DNA of 64,000 nucleotides from Bin87 sp965197635 (GTDB taxonomy: Bacteria > Chloroflexota > Dehalococcoidia > Lucifugimonadales > UBA3495): the NCBI GenBank assembly GCA_965197635.1, contig CBDANN010000008.1, positions 496,001-560,000 on the forward strand, read 5' to 3'. The notes under the pieces were generated by a model. It was not told the DNA's origin, searched no databases, and was given only the letters and a program-made list of their open reading frames with translations. The position numbers and the translations under genes were made by a program. This document shows, piece after piece, positions 42,090-50,732 of the stretch. How positions within the stretch are numbered: the stretch's first letter is position 1; each line of letters opens with the position of its first letter.

Positions 42090-42305
42090 ATGGCAGATAT
42101 TCCTATCGTGTATACCCTGACCGTTTGCCCGGCGTGCGATTCGCTGCGCGCCGCGTGGCGACGGGAAGGCGTGAAATATGAAGAGCGCCGCGTTGACCAA
42201 AGCCAGGACACGCTGGACGAGGCGCTGGATTTTGGCGATGTTGTTCCCATTATCGTGTGGCCGGACGGCAAGGTCGAGATGGGATTTCGGGGCCAGCGCG
42301 GTTGA
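42090..42305 (+). CDS. Glutaredoxin-like protein
   Basis: A 71-residue thioredoxin-fold protein with the CPAC redox motif at about residues 13-16 (VYTLTVCPACDSLR), then VKYEERRVDQ and the cis-Pro VVPIIVWPDG. The size and lack of C-terminal helix match minimal NrdH/Grx-type proteins. GGGAGG lies before ATG 42090. Probable reductant of a ribonucleotide reductase or other thiol target. Confidence 0.85.
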   Translation: MADIPIVYTLTVCPACDSLRAAWRREGVKYEERRVDQSQDTLDEALDFGDVVPIIVWPDGKVEMGFRGQRG

Positions 42306-42399
42306 GAAATCGGCTGACGGGCCGGCGGCCCGTTGCCCCAATCCAAAATTGGAAATGGCCTTTCCATTCAGGCTCCCTTGAAACCCGAGAGGTGCGATT

Positions 42400-42984
42400 A
42401 TGGTCCAGGAAGCAAGTGTAGTGACCGCAGAGCGGTATGCTCAGGGCATGTCTTACGACGAGTACATGGACACCGTCAAGGTCAACAAGGCACGGTTCGA
42501 AGAATACTACGCCAACGTTAAAGTCGAGCCAGGTCAGGCTGCCCGGCTCCGGGAACTTTCAGCCGCCGAGGGCGGGCCGGCTCACATGATGATCATCGGC
42601 GAGGACTGGTGCGGGGACGTGGTGCGAGAGCTGCCAGTGCTGGCACGGGTGGCCGAGGCGGCGGGACTGGAGCTCCGGATCTTCCCGCGCGACGAAAACC
42701 ACGACATCATGAACGAGTTCCTCAAAGAAGGACTGTATATGTCCATTCCGGTCGCGGTGTTCTACGACAAAGGCCACGACTACATCTGCCACTGGATTGA
42801 ACGCTCCCAGGCCGCCAACCAGGAGCAGGGCGAGATTGAGGCCGCCATTCGGTCGGAGCAGCCGGACATTTCAGACCAGGACTTTGGCCGCCAGCGACGC
42901 GCCCGTACCGGTGCCCGCGCCTCCGATTGGCAGCAGGCAACGGTCAACGAGCTGGTGGGGATGCTGGAGCGGCACCTGCACTAA
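42400..42984 (+). CDS. Thioredoxin-fold protein with a single active-site cysteine
   Basis: A 194-residue thioredoxin family protein. The pattern MMIIGEDWCGDVVRELPVLARVAEA places a Trp-Cys at the active site, but the second Cys of WCGDC is a Val, so a dithiol exchange by the usual route is not possible. The N- and C-terminal extensions are helical. It ends at 42984, overlapping the 3' end of purS on the opposite strand by four bases. Confidence 0.8.
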   Translation: MVQEASVVTAERYAQGMSYDEYMDTVKVNKARFEEYYANVKVEPGQAARLRELSAAEGGPAHMMIIGEDWCGDVVRELPVLARVAEAAGLELRIFPRDENHDIMNEFLKEGLYMSIPVAVFYDKGHDYICHWIERSQAANQEQGEIEAAIRSEQPDISDQDFGRQRRARTGARASDWQQATVNELVGMLERHLH

Positions 42985-43235
42985 TGGCCCATCGGTTCCA
43001 ACGTGAACCGATAATCCTCGATCACCGGGTTCGCCAGCAGTTGGTCGCACATGCCGGCCACTGCGGCTTCGGCTTGCGCCTCGTTGTCGCCGTTGATGCG
43101 GATTTCCAGGTATTTGCCTACCCTGACGTCGGCCACCGCCGCGTAGCCCAAGCTGTGCAGCCCGCCCATGACCGTCAAGCCCTGCGGGTCGTTGACGGCG
43201 GGTTTCAGAGTTACGTAAATGCGGGCCAGATACAT
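42981..43235 (-). CDS. purS: PurS, small subunit of FGAM synthase
   Basis: An 84-residue subunit that bridges PurQ and PurL in the fourth step of purine synthesis. Pattern: ARIYVTLKPAVNDPQGLTVMGGLHSLGYAAVADVRVGKYLEIRI. ATG 43235 gives the family length; an earlier ATG at 43274 overlaps the next upstream gene. purQ and purL are not in this window. Last gene of the minus-strand purine run. Confidence 0.9.
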   Translation of the reverse strand: MYLARIYVTLKPAVNDPQGLTVMGGLHSLGYAAVADVRVGKYLEIRINGDNEAQAEAAVAGMCDQLLANPVIEDYRFTLEPMGH

Positions 43236-43270
43236 AGCAATTGCCGTACCTTTTCCGGCGGTTGGGGAGT

Positions 43271-44062
43271 TCAACCGCCGGAGGATTGGGTCATGTCGAT
43301 GCCGGTGGTACAGGGGAGCCCATTTGCGAACTCCGGGCCGGTGTTCCCCGGGTATTGGTCGAAGAACCGGGTGATACGGTCAGCATCCACGCCCATCATG
43401 CGGTCCAGAACCCCCCAGGTGGTGACGGCTACCATGCCCTCCGGGATGTCGAGGTAACGGCGCACGATGGCGAATTCTTCGGCCAGCGAGATGGCCTCGA
43501 CTGCCGCGCGCAAAGCGGACACCTCGGCGTCGTCCGACAAGTTAAAGCTGACAATGACGTTGCCGTGTTCGAGGTTGTGAACCAGCAACTCGTCGGGAAG
43601 AGGGTGGTTGTAAAACCCGCAGTCGCTCCAGGCACCCCAATGGCGGCCCGATGTGGGCGGGATGGTGCTGTAGCCACCCTCAATCACTTCGTCGATACGC
43701 ATGTGAGACGGGAAATGGTCGCGGCTGGGCATGGCTTCAACTAGGATCGGGCCATCAGTGGGCGGCACTTCGTCGGTCGTGGGGTTGAAAGGGGCGCGCG
43801 TCGGTCGCTCAGTAGGGGTTGGCGGGGGCGGTGGTGGGTTATTTGCAACCGGCGCGGCGGTGGGATCAGGGGTTGGAGACGCCACGGCGGCGAGGGTGGG
43901 CGCCGATGTTGGCTCGGTAGTCGCTGTCGGATCGGGCAACGTGGCGAAAGTTGGCGTCGGAACCGCCGTGGCAGGTGGAGTGGGTTGGCCCTGGCAGGCC
44001 GTCAACACGAACGCGCAGACACTTAGTAAGACGACACCACCCCAAACCCGTGCTAGTTTCAT
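43271..44062 (-). CDS. DUF3105 lipoprotein
   Basis: A 263-residue lipoprotein: a signal peptide with lipobox VLTAC (Cys 23), a 75-residue linker of Pro, Thr and Ala, then a DUF3105 domain (PPTSGRHWGAWSDCGFYNHPLPDELLVHNLEHGNVIVSFNL). HNLEHG supplies conserved His residues. Function unknown. It is a tandem paralogue of the gene at 44075, with 12 bases between them. Confidence 0.85.
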   Translation of the reverse strand: MKLARVWGGVVLLSVCAFVLTACQGQPTPPATAVPTPTFATLPDPTATTEPTSAPTLAAVASPTPDPTAAPVANNPPPPPPTPTERPTRAPFNPTTDEVPPTDGPILVEAMPSRDHFPSHMRIDEVIEGGYSTIPPTSGRHWGAWSDCGFYNHPLPDELLVHNLEHGNVIVSFNLSDDAEVSALRAAVEAISLAEEFAIVRRYLDIPEGMVAVTTWGVLDRMMGVDADRITRFFDQYPGNTGPEFANGLPCTTGIDMTQSSGG

Positions 44063-44074
44063 GTCAGCCGCCGG

Positions 44075-44761
44075 TTAGGGGTTCATCGTCCCGCCGGTGG
44101 TGCAGGGAGCGCCGTTGGGGAACTCGGGTCCCAGTTTGCCCGAGTATGCCTCAAAGAATTCTTTAATCCGGTCCGGTTCGATCTCCGTCATCGGACCGTC
44201 AATGACTCCCCACGTCGTCAGATATATCGTGCCTTCGGCGATTTCAGAATAGGGCCTGGCAACTCCCCAATTGTTGGTGAGGCCAATGTCATCGAAGACT
44301 TCTTTCAACTCGTCGATCTGCTCCTGATCGGTCAGGTTGTAGCTGACGACAATGTTGCCGTGCTCCATGTTGTGCACGATGCGTTCGTCGGGCACGGGTT
44401 GGGTGTAGAACCCACAGGCAACCCATTGGCCCCAGTGCCGTCCTGAAGTGGGCGGCGTTGAAATATACCCGTCGGGCACGATCTGGCTGATCTCGAAGGT
44501 ATCTGGGAAGTGTTCCCGGCTGTCGGCGACCTCAACCTCGGCGCCAATGCCTTCCACGTACTCGCTGGCCTCGCCCTGTCCAGAGCCGCCGAAGTTGGGA
44601 ATCACTACGGGGACCAACAATGCGATGATGAACAGCACCGCAATGGCGGCGAAGGCGAAAAGCAGCCATCGGCTACGGAAACCGCCGCTCGCTGCAATGG
44701 GCGGCGTCCGCCTTTGAGAGCGACGCGCAGCACTGCGGCGGCGGTGTCGGGAAGGAGGCAT
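44075..44761 (-). CDS. DUF3105 membrane-anchored protein
   Basis: A 228-residue protein with a basic N-terminus, one membrane helix (about 31-54: WLLFAFAAIAVLFIIALLVPV) and an outer DUF3105 domain (PPTSGRHWGQWVACGFYTQPVPDERIVHNMEHGNIVVSYNL). It differs from its neighbour in anchor (helix instead of lipid). The pair likely arose by duplication; it lies between purC and purS. Confidence 0.85.
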   Translation of the reverse strand: MPPSRHRRRSAARRSQRRTPPIAASGGFRSRWLLFAFAAIAVLFIIALLVPVVIPNFGGSGQGEASEYVEGIGAEVEVADSREHFPDTFEISQIVPDGYISTPPTSGRHWGQWVACGFYTQPVPDERIVHNMEHGNIVVSYNLTDQEQIDELKEVFDDIGLTNNWGVARPYSEIAEGTIYLTTWGVIDGPMTEIEPDRIKEFFEAYSGKLGPEFPNGAPCTTGGTMNP

Positions 44762-44796
44762 CAGAGGGTTCGGCTCGTTACAGGGAGAACAGGCGG

Positions 44797-45699
44797 TTAC
44801 AGCGTATCGCCGGTGAGACGCTGGTAGGCCTGCCGGTACAGGGCGGCCGTTTGCTCAACCACGTCGGCCGGCAGTTCCGGGGCGGGCGGCTCCTGGTTCC
44901 AGCCCTGGGCGGTCAGCCAGTCCCTCACGAACTGCTTGTCGTAGCTGGGCTGGGACTTGCCGGGCGCATATCCCTCGGCATCCCAAAAACGGCTGGAATC
45001 GGGGGTCAAGAGTTCGTCGATGAGGATCAACTCGCCGTTGAGGAAGCCGAATTCCATCTTGGTGTCAGCCAGGACAATGCCGCGACCCCGGGCGAAGTCA
45101 TGGGCGTGGAGATAGACGGCTGTGCTGACGTCAGCCAGCCTCTGTGCGGTTTCCGCGCCGACCATCGCCACCACTTGGTCGTCGGTCATGTTCTCATCGT
45201 GGCCTTCCTCGGCTTTGGTGGTCGGGGTGAACAACGGCTCTGGGAAGCGATCACCCTCCACCAGGCCGGTGGGCATAGGCTTGCCTGAGACGGTGCCCTG
45301 TCGCCGGTATTCGCCCCACGCCGAGCCGGTGATGTAACCGCGCACGATGCACTCGATGTCAATACGGTCGGCTTTTTTGACGACCATCGCCTGCCGTCCC
45401 ACGTTGTCCTCGGCGAAGGCGGCGTGGGCGATGGCCGGGTTGTCAGAATACGGCGCCGCTTCGGGCGAGTCGGCCAGAGCCACCAGATGGTTGGGCACAA
45501 TATGGTCGGTGAGGTTGAACCAGAAGGCGGACATCCGATTCAACGCGGCGCCCTTGTCGGGAATCCCGTTGGGCAGAACCACGTCGAACGCAGAGATGCG
45601 GTCGGTTGCGACCATCAACAAAAGGTCATCAGTGAGCTGGTAGGTATCGCGGACTTTTCCGCGATGCATTCGGTTGGGCATTCGTGTTTCGATAATCAT
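44797..45699 (-). CDS. purC: SAICAR synthase
   Basis: Phosphoribosylaminoimidazole-succinocarboxamide synthase of 300 residues, the larger type. Recognised by RGKVRDTYQLTDDLLLMVATDRISAFDV at the start and IECIVRGYITGSAWGEYRRQGTV in the middle; LILIDELLTPDSSRFWD holds metal and substrate residues. Start ATG 45699. It condenses CAIR with aspartate using ATP, acting just before PurB. Confidence 0.95.
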   Translation of the reverse strand: MIIETRMPNRMHRGKVRDTYQLTDDLLLMVATDRISAFDVVLPNGIPDKGAALNRMSAFWFNLTDHIVPNHLVALADSPEAAPYSDNPAIAHAAFAEDNVGRQAMVVKKADRIDIECIVRGYITGSAWGEYRRQGTVSGKPMPTGLVEGDRFPEPLFTPTTKAEEGHDENMTDDQVVAMVGAETAQRLADVSTAVYLHAHDFARGRGIVLADTKMEFGFLNGELILIDELLTPDSSRFWDAEGYAPGKSQPSYDKQFVRDWLTAQGWNQEPPAPELPADVVEQTAALYRQAYQRLTGDTL

Positions 45700-45744
45700 G
45701 GCAAGATTCCGGTAATGTGGCGGGATGGGGTCAATAGGATGGTT

Positions 45745-47058
45745 TCACGCAAGTACCGGGGCCGGCAGCAACCCGATACGCTGGAAATTGTCGTCAATGT
45801 AGCGAGTGTAGTAGCCATAGTCGAACAGATCCTCCATTTCCCGGGAGGACAGATGCCCGGCGGCCTGCGGGTCGGTCTTGAGCAGGACGCGGAAATCCTG
45901 GTCGTCGTCCCAAGCGCGCATGGCGTTGCGCTGTACGATGTCGTAGGCGGCTTCCCGGGACAGTCCTTTTTCTTCGACCAGCGCAAGGAGCACGCGCTGG
46001 CTGAAAATCAGGCCACGGCTGCTTTCCAGGTTCTGCCACATCCGGTCGGTGTCAACGCGCCATCCGCTGACGACGTGGGTGAAAATGCTAAGGATGTAGT
46101 CCAGCATCAGGCAGGTGTCGGGCAGGATGATGCGCTCGGACGACGAATGGCTGATGTCGCGTTCGCCCCACAGAGCCACGTTTTCCAGGGCGGGGACAGC
46201 ATTCCCGCGGATGGTGCGCGCGAGACCGCAAATGCGTTCGGTCAGCTCGGGATTTCGCTTGTGAGGCATGGATGACGAGCCGGTCTGTCCGGCTCCGAAA
46301 GGTTCCTCAACCTCGTGAATTTCGGTGCGCTGCATGCCGCGAATCTCAGTTGCGAACTTCTCCAACGAGGCGGCGACGAGGGCGCAGGTGGTAATGAAGT
46401 GGGCGTGGCGGTCGCGCTGCACGACCTGGTTGGACACGGGGGCAACATCCAAACCCAAATGGTGGCAAACCCGTTCCTCGATGTGCGGCGGGATGGTGGC
46501 ATGGGTTCCGACGGCTCCCGAAATTTTTCCAACGCGGATGGATTCCCGAGCGGCCACCATCCGTTCACGTTGACGGCGCAGCTCGTCCCACCACAACGCC
46601 AGCTTCAGGCCGAAGGTCATGGGCTCGGCGTGGACGCCGTGGGTGCGCCCCATCATGAGGGTGTCTTTGTGGCGGATGGCCTGTTCCTTGACAGCGGCGA
46701 TGGCGGCGTCGATTTCCGCCAGCAGGAGGTCGGCCGCGGCGACCAGCTGCAACGCCTGGCCGGTGTCCAGCATGTCCGATGATGTCATGCCCAGGTGCAA
46801 CCAACGGCCTTCAGGGCCCAGGGTTTCGGTGATGGAACGCAGGAAAGCGGTAACGTCGTGGCGCGTCGTCTCGAAAATCTCCATCATTCGCTGATGGTTA
46901 TATGCCGCGCCACGCAGCAATGCCATATCCTCCAGCGGAACTACCCCGGCTTCCGTCCAAGCCTCGCACACGGCCAGTTCCACGTCGAGCCACATCCGGT
47001 ATTTGTTTTCGTCCGACCAGACCTGCTTCATTTCGGGCCTGGAATAGCGATCAATCAC
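45745..47058 (-). CDS. purB: Adenylosuccinate lyase
   Basis: Splits SAICAR and adenylosuccinate; fumarase/aspartase superfamily, 437 residues. Signature GQTGSSSMPHKRNPELTERICGL is complete, with the catalytic Ser in the flexible loop, and HLGMTSSDMLDTGQAL the N-terminal active-site part. GTG 47058 is chosen since GGAGG lies nine bases upstream; the open frame continues to ATG 47082 across that ribosome site. Confidence 0.95.
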   Translation of the reverse strand: MIDRYSRPEMKQVWSDENKYRMWLDVELAVCEAWTEAGVVPLEDMALLRGAAYNHQRMMEIFETTRHDVTAFLRSITETLGPEGRWLHLGMTSSDMLDTGQALQLVAAADLLLAEIDAAIAAVKEQAIRHKDTLMMGRTHGVHAEPMTFGLKLALWWDELRRQRERMVAARESIRVGKISGAVGTHATIPPHIEERVCHHLGLDVAPVSNQVVQRDRHAHFITTCALVAASLEKFATEIRGMQRTEIHEVEEPFGAGQTGSSSMPHKRNPELTERICGLARTIRGNAVPALENVALWGERDISHSSSERIILPDTCLMLDYILSIFTHVVSGWRVDTDRMWQNLESSRGLIFSQRVLLALVEEKGLSREAAYDIVQRNAMRAWDDDQDFRVLLKTDPQAAGHLSSREMEDLFDYGYYTRYIDDNFQRIGLLPAPVLA

Positions 47059-47118
47059 GGCGTCGCCTCCGCGAATTTTCAAAACGGATCAACATTTTAT
47101 CACAGCCGTCACGGGCGA

Positions 47119-47808
47119 CTAGGTTTGCCTGCTTACGTATTCCCGCACCGACTCCAGCACCGGACCGTAGTCTGTGAAGGGAGTGAACGGAATGCCGGCT
47201 TCATCGCACATGGCGGCCATCTGGCGGTGGGCGAAGACGGTGTCCGCCACCTCGCCGGCCTCGAAGTCGGAACGACCGTCGCCCATGTAGAACACATGGT
47301 ATCCCTTATCGCGGAACCGCTGGACCATCAGGGCTTTGCTGTTACCCAGTTCCGGGGCGTCGGGATACGGGAAGTCGTAACGGTATCCGGTGATGCGCCC
47401 TTCAGTGTCGAATTGAGCAACCACGGCGTACACTGGAATTTCCGAAAGGCCGCAGCCGTCCAGCAACGCCTGGACGTAGAAGTCCAAACCCTGGCTGGTG
47501 ATGCACATGGGTATGTTGTGATCCCGGCAAAAATGCCAAAGTTCATCGAAATGGGGGCGGAAACAGGCGTGCTGGCGGACGTACGCCTGCAACTCCTCTT
47601 GGGGAGCCTGCATATCGAGGAAGGTTATTTCCTGGTAGTCCTTCAGCGTCAGTTCGCCGGACCGAAACCGCTCACGCACTTCGGTCCAGGTGGCGCTACC
47701 GAACTGACGCAACAGCAACTCCGCCACGTTCTGGGCTGCGGCGGTGTCGTCGAAATCGGTCAACACCGCCGGCGGACGATGGCGGGCCGGGTTGGGGTTA
47801 GCGCTCAC
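47119..47808 (-). CDS. HAD-family phosphatase, MtnX/PSP-like
   Basis: A 229-residue haloacid-dehalogenase-type phosphatase. Motif I is TDFDDTAA with nucleophile Asp; later GNSKALMVQRFR and motif IV YMGDGRSDFEAG. This resembles MtnX (2-hydroxy-3-keto-5-methylthiopentenyl-1-phosphate phosphatase) and phosphoserine phosphatases. It overlaps purE by 11 bases; a role linked to purine synthesis is not implied. GTG start at 47808. Confidence 0.82.
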   Translation of the reverse strand: MSANPNPARHRPPAVLTDFDDTAAAQNVAELLLRQFGSATWTEVRERFRSGELTLKDYQEITFLDMQAPQEELQAYVRQHACFRPHFDELWHFCRDHNIPMCITSQGLDFYVQALLDGCGLSEIPVYAVVAQFDTEGRITGYRYDFPYPDAPELGNSKALMVQRFRDKGYHVFYMGDGRSDFEAGEVADTVFAHRQMAAMCDEAGIPFTPFTDYGPVLESVREYVSRQT

Positions 47809-48256
47809 GGAGGGACTGCCGGTATTGCTCGACGGCCTGGCGGATGGTGTCGTGCTTGATGGCCAAAATCTGAGCGGCGTAGTAGGCCGCGTTGCGCGCT
47901 CCCCAACTGCCGACGGCCATGGCCGCCACGGGAATACCGGGCGGCATCTGGGCGGTGGACAGCAGAGCGTCCCATCCGTTGAGCTCGCTGGAGGTTAGCG
48001 GGATGCCGATGACGGGCAGTGTGGTCTGCGCCGCCAACGCGCCGCCCAGAGCGGCGGAGCCGCCTGCCGCGGCGATGAGCACCTCAAGGCCCCGTTCCCG
48101 TGCGGTGGAGGCGTATTCATGCACGCGCTCCGGCGTGCGGTGGGCGGACATCACGCGGACTTCGTAATCGACGCCCAGTGATTCCAGCGTAGTGAGGGTG
48201 GGTTGGACGGCGTCCTCATCAGAGGCGCTGCCCATTACTACTCCTACCAGTGGCAA
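47798..48256 (-). CDS. purE: N5-CAIR mutase, PurE
   Basis: A 152-residue protein, octameric in the family. The signature is VGVVMGSASDEDAVQPTLTTLESLG, VMSAHRTPERVHEYASTA, and AAGGSAALGGALAAQTTLPVIGIP. Moves the carboxylate of N5-CAIR to C4. No purK is next to it; it may lie elsewhere or class II PurE could be involved. An unknown acidic protein gene lies upstream. Confidence 0.95.
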   Translation of the reverse strand: MPLVGVVMGSASDEDAVQPTLTTLESLGVDYEVRVMSAHRTPERVHEYASTARERGLEVLIAAAGGSAALGGALAAQTTLPVIGIPLTSSELNGWDALLSTAQMPPGIPVAAMAVGSWGARNAAYYAAQILAIKHDTIRQAVEQYRQSLRER

Positions 48257-48346
48257 AACCCTACTCCTTGTCTTGTTTCCTCAATTTGTGCAGTCAACTC
48301 TGGTGGCCCCGGCCGGCCATGAAACGAGAGCCGACGTTGGTTCCGG

Positions 48347-48778
48347 TCAGCTCTCGACGATGTCCGCGATGTCCCGGAAGGAGTCCAGAAGGGCAGTTTG
48401 AATGGCCTCGGTATCGTCGTCAACTTCTTCTTCATCCACCAAAACGTACCCGGAGTCGTCCTCATCGATGCCAACGCGAACTTCGATTTCGACAGGTTCG
48501 CCGTCATGCCAGAACAGGACGTACACGATTTCGTCCACGTCGTCTTCGTCAGACAGATCGTCCTCGTCAAACTCATACTCCCAGGAGCGATTTACTACTA
48601 GCCGAGCTCCGCCGCCCAAAAGGATGTCGTTCATCTGGTTGAGCAAACCGTCGACGGCGAGTTGTGCCGCGAATCGTTCCAGCAAACCTCGCCGGTCGGC
48701 CGCGTCGGACATCTGCTTACCGTAACCTTCGTTGTCAACGCGCACTCGAAGGCGGTGCAGCTCATCCAGCCAGGGCAT
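48347..48778 (-). CDS. Hypothetical acidic protein
   Basis: A 143-residue protein, not recognised. It is soluble with a helical N-terminus (WLDELHRLRVRVDNEGYGKQM) and an acidic C-terminal half (EFDEDDLSDEDDVDE and VDEEEVDDDTEAI). It has no Cys and no membrane segment. It lies in the purine run between purE and another unknown gene, so it may simply be co-transcribed. Confidence 0.6.
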   Translation of the reverse strand: MPWLDELHRLRVRVDNEGYGKQMSDAADRRGLLERFAAQLAVDGLLNQMNDILLGGGARLVVNRSWEYEFDEDDLSDEDDVDEIVYVLFWHDGEPVEIEVRVGIDEDDSGYVLVDEEEVDDDTEAIQTALLDSFRDIADIVES

Positions 48779-48810
48779 TGGTACTTCCTCCAGTTTCGTT
48801 GCGGGCCAGG

Positions 48811-49416
48811 CTATTGCGCCGGCGCTCTCGCGTTTCGGCCGTTAAGGTAGCAGAATTCGTCAACGGCGCGAAAGTCGGGGAGGCGCAGTGTCTGAGCTAA
48901 ATTGGCCAAAATATCCAGCACGTCAATGTAGCACAGGCCGGGGTGTCCTCGGTTGAATCCAGACGGGAGCATACCAAACCGGCGCAGGGTGCGCTCGGTG
49001 TGGGGGTTCCACGGGGCAAACAGTGTAGGGTCCCGCAAGGCCAGCAGGTAGGAGGGCCACTCCCTGCCGGCGCCGGCCAATCCGAATCCGCCAGTTTCGA
49101 GGGCGCATTCTTCAAAGCGGTTTTCGAGCTTGATGGTGTCGTAGAGAAGAAAATCGACAGCATCACGCACGTCGGCAATGGGATTGGCACGAAACCGGGC
49201 GATCTGTCTGCCGCCGGCTCCGCGGTACAGTGCCGCGGCCTGCTTTTCAGTGAGCGCGGGCAAAGCATCTTCCCGCAACCACGCTCGGAATTCTTCCGCC
49301 TTGGCCCAACGGCGCCGTCGGAATGTGTCCAGACTTCCATCGGAGACCGCTCGACTAAAATCGTTCGCCAAAGCGGACCAGTCTGGCATCGTTGCATCGG
49401 TGGAACGCGTAACCAT
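48811..49416 (-). CDS. Conserved hypothetical protein
   Basis: A 201-residue protein I recognise only as a recurring unknown type: WSALANDFSRAVSDGSLDTFRRRRWAKAEEFRAWLRED, then FRANPIADVRDAVDFLLYDTIKLENRFEECAL and LLALRDPTLFAPWNPHTERTLRRFGM. No catalytic motif. Helical, soluble. The start GTG/ATG choice at 49416 is not fixed by a ribosome site. It lies 18 bases before purD in the run. Confidence 0.6.
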   Translation of the reverse strand: MVTRSTDATMPDWSALANDFSRAVSDGSLDTFRRRRWAKAEEFRAWLREDALPALTEKQAAALYRGAGGRQIARFRANPIADVRDAVDFLLYDTIKLENRFEECALETGGFGLAGAGREWPSYLLALRDPTLFAPWNPHTERTLRRFGMLPSGFNRGHPGLCYIDVLDILANLAQTLRLPDFRAVDEFCYLNGRNARAPAQ

Positions 49417-49433
49417 GAGACGAAGGCGGGAGG

Positions 49434-50726
49434 CTATGTAACGACCGTTTGTGTTGCCAGGCTTTCAGCGATGTCCCGCCGGTAATTGGCATCGGCAAAG
49501 GCAATAGTCTGCGCCCGACGGTAGGCCCGTTCCCGTGCCTCCGCTACGCTGTTTCCCAGACCGACGCAAGACAGGACACGACCGCCTGATGTTTCGACCG
49601 TGTTGCCGTCGTCCGACAGCCGAGCTCCGGCGTGGAACACGATGCTGTCGGGATGGTCCGCATCGACTTCCAAGCCCGTGATTGGATGGCCGGTTTGGTA
49701 GGTGCCCGGGTATCCGCCGGATACCATAACTACCGCCACGGCGGGGCGTTCCGACCATCGGACCGGTTCAGCGTCGTCAAGGCTGCCAGTGGCGCAGGCC
49801 AGCATTGCATCCACGGGGTCGCTGAGCAACTGGGGCATGATTACTTGGGTTTCCGGGTCGCCAAATCGACAATTGAACTCCAGCACCCTGGGCCCGTCGT
49901 TGGTCATCATCAAGCCGCAGTACAAAGCGCCGCGATACGGAGCGCCCCGGTCGGCCAGTACCTTGATTACGGGCAGCATGAAGCGTTGACGGATCTCTTC
50001 GGCCAACTCGGCGTTCCAAAAATGCGGCGGCCCGTAGCTGCCCATGCCGCCGGTGTTCGGGCCAACGTCGCCCTCTCCCACCCGTTTGTAGTCCGTGGCG
50101 GCGGTTACCGTCGAGAGGTTTTCGCCGTCGGTGAAACCGAACACGCTCACTTCTGGGCCACGCAGCCAGTCCTCTATGACAACGGTTTCCCCGGAATCAC
50201 CGAATATCCGGTCTTCCATGCTGGCCCGGATAGCGATTTTGGCGTCTTCGCGGGTTGCGCACATGGCGACGCCTTTGCCGGCTGCCAGGCCATCGGCTTT
50301 GACCACGACGGGGCGGTCATGGTAGTCCACATAATTGAGAGCGCCGGCAACGCTCTGGAAAACCCGGTAGCCCGGGCCGGGCACTCCGGCGGCGTCCATG
50401 ACGCTGCGGGCAAAACCCTTGCTGGATTCCAAACGCGCCGCTGCCCGGCTCGGCCCGAAGGCGGGGATTCCCACTGCGGACAGACGGTCGGACAAACCCA
50501 GCGCCAGCGGGATTTCCGGCCCGACCACCACCAGTCCGATGTGCAGGTCGATTGCCGCCGACACGATGCCGTCAACGTCGGTGTCAGACACTGGAAGATT
50601 GGTACCAAGACCGGCAGTTCCCGAATTGCCGGGCGCCGCGTAAACCTCCGACACGGAATCCGAGGAATGCAACCGCCACGCCAGGGCGTGTTCCCGTCCA
50701 CCGGAACCCACTACGATGACGCGCAC
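49434..50726 (-). CDS. purD: GAR synthetase, PurD
   Basis: Phosphoribosylamine-glycine ligase of 430 residues, ATP-grasp fold. N-terminal dinucleotide-like loop VIVVGSGGREHALAW and ATP-grasp segments VVVKADGLAAGKGVAMC, GPNTGGMGSYGP and VLEFNCRFGDPETQ are all intact. Stop of purD at 49434; start at 50726, six bases after the guaA stop. Confidence 0.96.
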   Translation of the reverse strand: MRVIVVGSGGREHALAWRLHSSDSVSEVYAAPGNSGTAGLGTNLPVSDTDVDGIVSAAIDLHIGLVVVGPEIPLALGLSDRLSAVGIPAFGPSRAAARLESSKGFARSVMDAAGVPGPGYRVFQSVAGALNYVDYHDRPVVVKADGLAAGKGVAMCATREDAKIAIRASMEDRIFGDSGETVVIEDWLRGPEVSVFGFTDGENLSTVTAATDYKRVGEGDVGPNTGGMGSYGPPHFWNAELAEEIRQRFMLPVIKVLADRGAPYRGALYCGLMMTNDGPRVLEFNCRFGDPETQVIMPQLLSDPVDAMLACATGSLDDAEPVRWSERPAVAVVMVSGGYPGTYQTGHPITGLEVDADHPDSIVFHAGARLSDDGNTVETSGGRVLSCVGLGNSVAEARERAYRRAQTIAFADANYRRDIAESLATQTVVT

Positions 50727-50732
50727 CGTTTC

